Shown in pieces: positions 56,860 through 64,000 of a stretch of 64,000 bases of DNA. Position 1 is the stretch's first letter. Every line of letters starts with the position of its first letter. The DNA is from Misgurnus anguillicaudatus. Taxonomy: Eukaryota > Chordata > Actinopteri > Cypriniformes > Cobitidae. The DNA lies in contig NC_073360.2 of NCBI RefSeq assembly GCF_027580225.2, positions 9,912,501 through 9,976,500 on the forward strand. Direction: 5' to 3'. The position numbers were made by a program, and so were the translations under genes. The notes under the pieces are model-generated. The model did no database searches. It was not told the origin of the DNA and saw nothing but the letters and a program-made list of their open reading frames with translations.

Positions 56860-57180
56860 TTTAATTACCTGTAGTGATGTCAGTGGGGGGGTGTTCTCAG
56901 TTCTCAGGCCACACTGAATGAACAGCACTTAGAGAGATAATAATGTGTGCGTGTGCAGGCATTAACCGCAGACTCATTATGACCCACTCAGGAGTGGATA
57001 TTGAATGCTTCTTTAATGGACGACACTAATGGCAACCTGTAATGGACTGATTTTGCACCGCCACAGATCGATGTCTTGCTAAACGTGAGCGTCTGATCCG
57101 AACAAATAGTGAGAGAGCGGGAAATTGGCTTTGCGAATAGCATTAGTGTGAGAAAGTTTGTGTTGACTCTTAGATTCATT
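56860..57180. other. Candidate conserved non-coding block
   Basis: Balanced repeat-free DNA with CATTAACCGCAGACTCATTA and GACACTAATGGCAACCTG-type words. Lies between MITE clusters. Conservation is untested. Confidence 0.25.
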
Positions 57181-57241
57181 CAGTGTTTTTATCTGGCAGG
57201 TAAGTCTGATTAAGAAAGTAATAAACCCTTAACCCTAAGCA

Positions 57242-57574
57242 GGCATGCACACCAAGGCGTTTTCAATCGAAGCGTGCCGCTTTTCAAAAAAGCCAGCAGC
57301 TGGCGGGTTTTGTCCACTCTGAGAGTTGAAAAATATTACATTTTGGGTAAAAAGCTCAGCTCGTCCATGTCACGTTTCACTCGGACATCCAATCACAGTG
57401 GAATAGGGGCAGGACAAATATCAAAACAACCAACCTGCGCATCGGTCAGCAGTTGATAAACAAAGCAGAAGTATCATAGCAATCAAAGTGCTCAGGTGAA
57501 AAAACTGGCAAGCGCTACAGTCGGCGTCCACCTAGCGTTTTCAGCCGCGTTTAAATGCTTTGGTGTGCATGCCC
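57242..57574. mobile_element. GGCATGCACACCAA MITE
   Basis: The left GGCATGCACACCAAGGCGTT and the inverted right GGGCATGCACACCAAAGCAT pair for about 20 bp; AAGCGTGCCGC-like words follow inside. Length is about 330 bp. The interior has no coding function. Confidence 0.65.
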
Positions 57575-57746
57575 CATTAAAGTTCGAGCAATAGTTAGGG
57601 GACCCTTACATTTGAATGAGACATATCATTGTGTTCAACTTTTAAATGTCATTTTAAATGTAAATTTAATTACTTGTTTTGCTTATTTATACAATTTGAT
57701 GTTCGATGCATTTAAAAAAAATTCTGGTATGGTTTGATGTCATTAA

Positions 57747-58117
57747 CTCTTTCACCGCCAGCGTTTTTTAAAAAAGTTGCCAGCCAGTTTTTCATGTTTT
57801 TCACAAAAGTTTAATGCCTTCCAGAAATAGTTTTTCTTCAAATATATAAAAATACAATATACCAAATGAAAGAACAGACCCTCTGCTTTTAAACAAATAA
57901 AAAACGTTTCATCCTAGTAGTTCTTTTGTAATCCGCTTTTGAATATGGGTAGGTTTCTGCAAAAACACCACATTTTGAGCAAAAAGCTGAGATAATTCCA
58001 TTTTTGTGATGGACTTTTCATACAGATCCCATTCAGAGCGATCTTTAAAACAAACACGGACATGCAGCAGCTTGTCATAGGGCAATACTTCCGGGTTTAA
58101 AAAGTTGCGGAAGGGCT
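57747..58117 (+). mobile_element. CTCTTTCACCGCC TTAA MITE, right end missing
   Basis: TTAA at 57743-57746 is followed by CTCTTTCACCGCCAGCG. The copy is close to 26457-26957 up to TTGCGGAAGGGC, then is cut 14 bases before the MITE at 58132. The right TIR and TTAA are missing. Confidence 0.85.
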
Positions 58118-58131
58118 GATTGGGGTGGTTT

Positions 58132-58350
58132 CCCAGACAGGGATTATCTTAAACCAGGACTAGACCTCAATTTAATTAGGAAATATAACTTGTTTTAACA
58201 AACATGCCTTACTAAAAACATTACTTGTGTGCATTTTGAGGCAAAACAAAGGGCACTGATGTATTTTAAGATATGTTAGTGCAGGTTGTTTTCAGTCTTA
58301 CATTTATTTTAGTCTAGGACTAGTCTAATCCCTGTCCGGGAAACCACCCC
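58132..58350. mobile_element. GGGGTGGTTTCCC MITE, copy 2
   Basis: The ends are GGGGTGGTTTCCCAGACAGG and CCTGTCCGGGAAACCACCCC. Inner words AAACATGCCTTACTAAAAAC and AAAACAAAGGGCACTGATGT are the inverse of those in 29671-29910, so this copy lies in the opposite orientation. Confidence 0.85.
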
Positions 58351-58369
58351 TATGTGTTGTTTTTAACAC

Positions 58370-58500
58370 ATCCGAGTGTATAGTTAAACCATAACACAAA
58401 ATAACCATTGTTTTGCTATTATAACCCTAGTTACAAAAGGATTATTGTAGTAAAACCATGGTTACTACACTTATAAAGCCATGGTTAATCTGTTTATCAC
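58370..58500. repeat. ACCATGGTT-rich repeat
   Basis: TAGTAAAACCATGGTTACTA and AAGCCATGGTTAATCTG resemble a common fish repeat built from ACCATGGTT words. Boundaries are uncertain. Confidence 0.35.
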
Positions 58501-58979
58501 TATGAAGGCATATGGAACATCGCAGGAATGAAAATAGTTAAGATTTAGAGAAAGCATCATTTCCTTTCGGCCGGTTATCAATCACCTACTGTACTGCCCT
58601 ACAAAGCGAAAGCGCAGTAACTACGCATTTGGTCAAAATTGAGTTAAGGGTTAAAATGGGCTTTGTGAGATCTGTTGTGTCTTGTGACAAAGTCTCCTGG
58701 TTAAATTTTGTCCCATTTCAGAGAAATGTGTGTGCCAAAATTGCAGTAACATGTTTGACTGGCTGGTGTAAAAAACTTTAAAGCCATTTTTTTCAGTTTC
58801 AGTGTTTGCGTAGATACTGCACTTAGCCTTTGGAGGGCAGTGTAGCAACCTCGAAGAGCAACACCCTGGCAACCATCGTAGTATCCTGATTGCAGGTTTT
58901 GCAAGCACATCACACAAGCACATTGTCTTTATATGCATCCTTACCAAGCCAAATCATTAAAAAGTCAGTAAAACATCAA

Positions 58980-59330
58980 GTGTTTGAGTTTAGAGCCCTT
59001 TAAACTTTACAATGCTTTGGGAAGTTGGTGTTTATATAATCTTCATTGGTTTGCTGCGGCAGAGGTGTGAATGTGTTTGCCAGCAGCCCAGCCATGTTGT
59101 GACGCTAATGTATTCATGCAGAATATTAAACAAATTCATGAATTCTCTTTCAAGTCGTCAGTAATGTCAGGAGATAAAGAGGCGTGTAATCAGCTTGAAA
59201 TGCCCCGCAGCAATGAAAATTAAAAACAAAAGGGGTACAGCAGCTTCTATCCTGAAGAATTACACCAATGAAGGGTTTTTTTGGTCTTCATTAATCACCA
59301 AGTGGTTGTTCTCATTTTAGCACAGAGAGA
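58980..59330. other. Candidate conserved non-coding block
   Basis: Balanced, repeat-free sequence with AATCTTCATTGGTTTGCTGC and GCGTGTAATCAGCTTGAAAT. No coding frame has support. Proposed from composition only. Confidence 0.25.
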
Positions 59331-60534
59331 CACACTTCTTATTAGCGGTAATAACACTGTCCACCCATACCTTATTTAGTTAAAATGCACCTATTTCATT
59401 GCTAAAAAAACAACGTTATGTATTTGGTATAATACAATGTGTTCGCGTGGTTTATTGTTAAAAACACATTATTTTCCACATATCGTAAATTTTTGTAGCT
59501 CCAGATTTCCCTCTCTTCCTGAAACGCACGGATTTGAAAAGCTCTGTGTCCCTGATTGGCCAGCTAATCTGTACGTTGTGATTGGCCTGATTACCTCTGA
59601 TATCAGCAGGGAATGTGACGCTCCTTAACATGTTTGAAAGATTCGCTCACAATGCAATACTGACAGGAGTTAACTTACCGGCTGTGAGTCCAAGTGGGAG
59701 GAATTAAGATAATGTCGGTCTTTACTACATCATCAATCCTAGGAAGTTAACTGTTGCCTACAATCTGTGTGTTTGTTGTAGTCCAAGAAAAGAGATTTAC
59801 TCGCGTCCAGTGATGGGAGTAACACGTTACTGTAATTCCACTACTTTTATCAGTAACGAGCATGGAACGAAGTATTTTTTTAAATCAAGTAACAAGTAAT
59901 TACAATTACTGAAATTTAAATGAGTTTGTTACTCGCGTTACTCTATTTTGTAAAAAATAGACAACATATCTGACGTCGCAGGACCGTGGTTGGCGGCGCA
60001 ATGATTCATTACACTTCATCATAGCTGACAGTGCATATAGAATGAACATGAAAAATCTAAACGGGACAACATACCTTTGTTTAAAAATTGTGCGCAAGTC
60101 ATAATCCATCCGTCTCATGTTTGTAAATTATCTTTGCCAAGCAATCCCAGTATGACATCAACTTGCATTTGTAGTCCATAAAAGGAATAAATCTGATTAA
60201 TGTTAATATATTCTTAGATGTTTACATCGGCCTTCATGGAAGAGAACGATCTGCGATTGTTGTTTCCAGAAAAATATTCACACTGCGCTGTACAACTGTT
60301 AAAACGTGTTAAAACTTCATAGTATGTGTGAGTGCGCTTTAGTTTCAGTTTCAATCGCTCCGTATCCGACAAAACAACCCACTCGCTCTGTGTCCGTCGG
60401 ACAAAACAATCCACGTACTCCGTTTTCTGATTAAATATATTCCTTTAATCCTGTGCATCTTTTAAATCCAACAGAAAACATATACAAACAATATATGACC
60501 AAAGAGCGCACTACCGCCGCAAGCTTCACAACTG

Positions 60535-60720
60535 TGTCCCAATTCCATGGCCGCGCCCTGCTAAGCATGCGACCTAAAAAGTGAGCACTCGGTCTTTCAA
60601 GCTGGAAGCCTCAGAAGTTCGCGAAGAGAACTGAAATGAGACGGTCTAACCTTTGGAGGACCCATCATTTGCGTCAGCTGCTGCACGCGCCTCGCACCTG
60701 TCAGTTGGACACATCAGAGA
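60535..60720. mobile_element. MITE end fragment, GTGTCCCAATTCC type
   Basis: GTGTCCCAATTCCATGG, GCATGCGACCTAAAAAG and GGAAGCCTCAGAAGTTCG resemble one side of the MITE family at 2738-2989. The opposite end was not found. Confidence 0.35.
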
Positions 60721-60737
60721 CATTTCTGGCTTATTAA

Positions 60738-61227
60738 CTCATTCACCGCCATTGACGAGTTATCTCGTCATTTAAGAGTTCATATTTAACTAATAAATAT
60801 GCCTTTCTGGACGAATTTCAAAGTGAAAGTGTAATACCGCTTTTATTCACCAGATGATTTATTTTAACTGCCTTTATGTTTGATAGTCATTCTGAGTCTG
60901 ATCTCTAACATAAATTCCTTTACAAAAACGCAATTTTTTAAGCTTTTTGCTCAAAATGTTGTATTTTTGAAGAGAAATATCCATATTTAAATTTGGTTAA
61001 ATTAAGTAGAAAAAGTAAATATATAATTTTTTTCCCTATTTTGTTTGTTTGTTTGTTTGTTTGTTGTTTGTTTGAAAGCAGAGGGTGTGTTCTTTAATTT
61101 GATATAATTTGTATGTTTATATATTTATAGAAAATAATTTTTCATGCAAGGAATTTTGTGAAAATTTTGTTAAAATCACAAACATGCAGGTGGGCAACTT
61201 TTCTTAAAAAGGCTGGCGGTGAATGAG
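60738..61227 (-). mobile_element. CTCATTCACCGCC TTAA MITE, full copy, inverted
   Basis: The ends CTCATTCACCGCCATTGACG and AAGGCTGGCGGTGAATGAG lie between TTAA at 60734-60737 and 61228-61231. Compared with 26457-26957 the order is reversed: the TTGACGAG...CTCGTCA side comes first. Length is 490 bp. It is the innermost element of the three-level nest. Confidence 0.85.
61041..61074. repeat. (TTTG)n microsatellite
   Basis: About eight TTTG units with one shortened unit. Located inside the MITE at 60738-61227. Confidence 0.9.
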
Positions 61228-61889
61228 TTAAAATAAATATGGAATCAGAAAAATTATAACTTATTTTAGAAAATATGACATGTTGACACAATTGCCTCCA
61301 AATTCTTAAAGAGACAATACAAAATTTGAACACACTATATATTTTCTTTCTTTTTTTTAGTATGTGTTACATCTCCATCTCTACAGTATTTTTTTATCAC
61401 CATATATTCACTATATATTTTCAATGTAAACACACAGAATATTTGTCTAAATGGTCTAAATGATATACATAAATAAACTAATCTTACATATTAAGATAAT
61501 TTCTAACAAAAATATTCAAAGGTTGAATCTAAAGCAAAATAGGCTCCTACAGTATGTGATATATTAGAGTCTTATGTGTAAAATAACCCATCCATATTAT
61601 TTTATTGTTTGACTGTTCAGTACTGTTCATATTTACATTTAAAAGCAGACTTAAAAGTTACTTTCCCTAGTAACGAATTACTTTTGATATACAGTAACTG
61701 GTACAGTAATTCAATTACTTTTAAAAGAAGTAACTAGTAACTGTAACTAATTACTAATTTTCAGTAACTTGTCCAACACTGCTCGCGTCATTGTTTACTT
61801 TGGGGTTTTTGCATATTGTTAACATATATACACTTACACACCAAAGGAAACGTAAAACCGTGAATCGGATAATTGGTGCTCTTTAAAGA

Positions 61890-63333
61890 TTCATTGGGTA
61901 GTAAATTCAAAACTTCTTGAATATTTTCCCAAAACATATTGTAAAAGGGTGACCTAAATAAAGGGATGCAACAATCTAATTATGATGAGGCAGATTCCCT
62001 ATCAATTCATATGGGAAAAAATTAAGTACATTGTAGTCGAAACTACAGGAAACAAGAAGTACATAACAAAAGAGAGTTGTTTTCATACTACTCTGTTGTA
62101 GCAGGATGACAAGGAGAAATGGAGAAATGGTTTCATCGTCTGTTGATCATCGACCAAAGTATTGCTTATGTCTCTTCTCATTTTTGGTCTTTGTTCATGC
62201 ACTTCACTTGCAGGAATTTTCTTCCATCGCAGAAATGTTAATAAGACGCATTACTTACTGCTTCAAACGGGAATGTGCAAATGATGTACATCAAGAGCTG
62301 GAGATGAGGGAAATCTACTGATCATGACAAGATCTTACAGCAATGAGAGGGAATGCAATGATGCATATTACTTACTTTAGGTTTGTTTTCTATCTAGCAA
62401 CCGAGATTCAGGTCATGTCAACTTTACAGCCTCTCATGCCCAAACAAACATGTTCTTGATCTACTGTAGTTCTGGCTCTTAAAACCTCTTTAGGTTGTCT
62501 TGTATTAGTATGGATCTTAGGGTTGCTGTTACTGGATTTTGTAGTTAAAGGGTCTGGTATTGGTCTGGATCTTACATTAGAGACTCTGGTATTGGTCTGG
62601 GTCTTGACTCTGCTTTCAGAAGGCATAAAGCAATCAGCAGGACACTTTATCTGAATGATAATAGCCTATAGAAAGGCTATTGCTCCCGGAGGCATGTGTG
62701 TTAAAAGGAGCGCCTATACCTTATGCAGCCCATCACTTATTCTGTCTTTATATGATTGCATTTCATTAAATGATTTTCCCTTTCAGAAGTTTAATCCCAT
62801 CCTTCACACTTCCTACGTGGTTACTGAAACCCTGATATCAACAGAGGGGTGACAGTGGGTGGGTGGAGATTACCAAGATTCGAAAAAGCAACTTTATTCA
62901 TGTGCCAAGAAACCACAGCGAGGTGGAGGTTGTGAGCAGTAACTAGTAATTTCCAAAAGTCATCCTCAAAAAAAAAAACAATTGTTGATGTGTCTTGATT
63001 TTGTTGCTTCCGGAAACATCAATCTTTGTGACCTTTAGTCCATCAAAAACAGATGCACATGAAAACATCAGTATCAGTATCCCAGACATGCACACAATTA
63101 CTTGCTTCAGGTGAAAAGCGGCACAATCTAAATCACCGTACATGTAATGAATTCCATCTATTTTTCGAGAGCCTTTGACAAGCAACAAGATTTTTTTTAT
63201 TTTTTAGAAGCACTCTTGTCATGGGATTGACAGTGAGTTACTCTAAATCTACCAGCTTTATTTCTAAGATTGATGTCGCTGATGGCAGCCGTAAAGAGAT
63301 TGTTTTTAGTTATACTTGTTAAGTTTCACTTGT
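61890..63333. other. No recognised gene
   Basis: Mixed to AT-rich sequence. At 62510-62615 an imperfect repeat of GGTATTGGTCTGGATCTTA words appears about three times. No coding homology was recognised. Confidence 0.3.
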
Positions 63334-63341
63334 GTAAAAAA

Positions 63342-63696
63342 TAGGGCTGGGCATAGATTAATCTAGATTAATCTCATACAAAATAAAAGTAATTTTTTGC
63401 ATAATATATGAATTTGTGCGTGTGTGTGTGTGTGTAAATATTATGTATATTTAAACACACACATACACATATATAAATTTAAGAAATGTTTTATTTAAAT
63501 ATAGTTTTTTTATTTATATATAATTTAGAATATATAAAAATATCAATAAATATTTATACACATGTAAATGTTTCTTAAATACATACATGAATGTGTGGGT
63601 ATTTATATATACATAATAATTACACACAGCACAAACTCATATGTTATGCAAAAAATTACTTTTATTTTGTATGAGATGAATCTATGCCCAGCTCTA
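63342..63696. mobile_element. hAT MITE, TAGGGCTGGGCATAGATTAA family
   Basis: The ends are TAGGGCTGGGCATAGATTAA and GATGAATCTATGCCCAGCTC(TA), with a perfect 8-bp duplication GTAAAAAA (63334-63341 and 63697-63704). The arms are largely inverted over most of the element. A (GT)n tract lies at 63418-63437, and its inverted partner is an ACACACAC tract near 63455. Confidence 0.9.
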
Positions 63697-63731
63697 GTAA
63701 AAAAAAACATAGAGTGGTCTTTATTCCTTAA

Positions 63732-64000
63732 AGGCGGGGTGCATGATCTCTGAAAGCCAATGAGTATAGAGGGTATGCACGTGACATCAAAAGCAATTTT
63801 AATAATTCAGAAAAAAATGTAAATCATTAAAAAAGTCTTCTTAGAAAAAGTAATTATCTTATAGAAGTGTCATTGTTCTCTGTAACACATATGCTGCAGC
63901 ACAGGTTGTGCAACAAAGTGTAATACTTTGTAATAGTGTTACACAAAATGCACTTATCTTATTGACTTGCCTGCATTAGAAATGTACTGTAAGGAGGTGT
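63732..64000. mobile_element. Start of a TTAA AGGCGGGG MITE
   Basis: After TTAA (63728-63731) the sequence AGGCGGGGTGCATGATCTCT then GAAAGCCAATG matches the inverted right end of the AGGCGGAG family (5599 and 32024). Further in the match fades. No right end was seen before the window stops. Confidence 0.5.

Larger units (their letters stand above)
59808..61781. mobile_element. hAT element (CAGTGATGGGAGTAAC) nested in element B
   Basis: The ends are CAGTGATGGGAGTAACACG and GTAACTTGTCCAACACTG, with a perfect 8-bp duplication CTCGCGTC at 59800-59807 and 61782-61789. The subterminal regions are rich in AGTAACTNGTAA-type words on both sides (TAGTAACTGTAACTAATTAC near 61735). No transposase was recognised. 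Inside are a CTCATTCACC MITE (60738-61227) and a fragment at 60535-60720. Confidence 0.9.
59384..61882 (-). mobile_element. TTAA element B, inverted copy with nested insertions
   Basis: It starts (after TTAA 59380-59383) AATGCACCTATTTCATTGC and ends CGGATAATTGGTGCTCT before TTAA 61883-61886. Read inverted it follows 42368-42892: AAGGAGCGTCACATTCCC, then TTCCTAGGATTGATGATG, then TTGTAGTCCAAGAAAAG. It is longer than that copy between the landmarks. A hAT is inserted at 59808-61781. Confidence 0.85.

Noticed and set aside
3340..64000. tRNA, rRNA and small nuclear RNA genes
   Set aside because: Only the SINE B-box-like word near 45745 resembled a tRNA; no cloverleaf could be drawn.
1..64000. Integrated virus or bacterial-type system
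   Set aside because: No reverse transcriptase, capsid, integrase, terminase or operon-like coding was recognised; coding relics are all of DNA transposon or LINE type.

Overview
The window looks like euchromatic intergenic or intronic DNA of a teleost fish, most likely a cypriniform (carp, minnow or zebrafish type). The evidence is the repeat content: many short non-autonomous DNA transposons of zebrafish-like type, hAT ends starting CAGTG, CAGGG or TAGGG, Tc1 remnants with a DD36E-spaced transposase, and a tRNA-derived SINE whose tail reads GTCGCTTTGGATAAA. Base composition is AT-rich throughout. I found no intact multi-exon host gene, no rRNA or tRNA gene and no CRISPR array. Nearly every open frame of 60-280 codons is chance or is produced by a repeat.

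Layout. 416-3256 is a hAT element with a perfect 8-bp target duplication, carrying a nested ISL2EU-like element (791-2507) and a small MITE (2738-2989). 5.6-6.1 kb holds a TTAA-flanked MITE and a foldback. 8.08-8.97 kb is a 33-bp minisatellite grown at the edge of a TTAA-element fragment. 11.1-12.2 kb and 18.7-19.7 kb are foldback elements. 13.2 kb has a LINE coding relic on the minus strand. 13.6-15.5 kb is a cluster of foldbacks and hAT-like DNA. 21.9-23.7 kb is a MITE with a hAT inside it, followed by another TTAA MITE. 25.1-27.2 kb has two hAT elements, one with a BED-finger exon cut by a MITE. 29.1-31.3 kb is a composite of hAT ends. 32.0-34.4 kb has a TTAA MITE, a THAP-finger relic and a long foldback containing a hAT that contains a palindrome. 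36.3-38.0 kb has two TTAA elements back to back. 39.4-49.7 kb carries more copies of the same families, a SINE and a (TA)n tract. 51.1-52.2 kb is a deleted Tc1 element beside a TIR element. 54.2-58.4 kb is a further MITE cluster. 59.4-61.9 kb is a three-level nest. 63.3-64.0 kb ends with a hAT MITE and the start of a TTAA MITE.

Between the transposons are 0.3-1.5 kb blocks of more balanced composition without repeats (for example 6.5-6.9, 20.8-21.5, 24.6-25.0, 35.0-35.4, 52.5-52.8, 53.3-53.8, 56.9-57.2 and 59.0-59.3 kb). They resemble conserved non-coding DNA of a regulatory gene desert, but conservation cannot be tested from one sequence.

The four coding relics (YqaJ/SWIM-like, BED finger, THAP finger, RLE-type LINE) and the Tc1 transposase all belong to mobile-element families, and each is broken by a frameshift, stop or insertion. 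No element here looks autonomous. I saw no clear new biological system. The most informative features are the dateable nesting series, the heavy use of TTAA targets by unrelated-looking MITE families, 5-bp target duplications on two hAT-like elements, and the minisatellite dense in E-box and XRE-like motifs.
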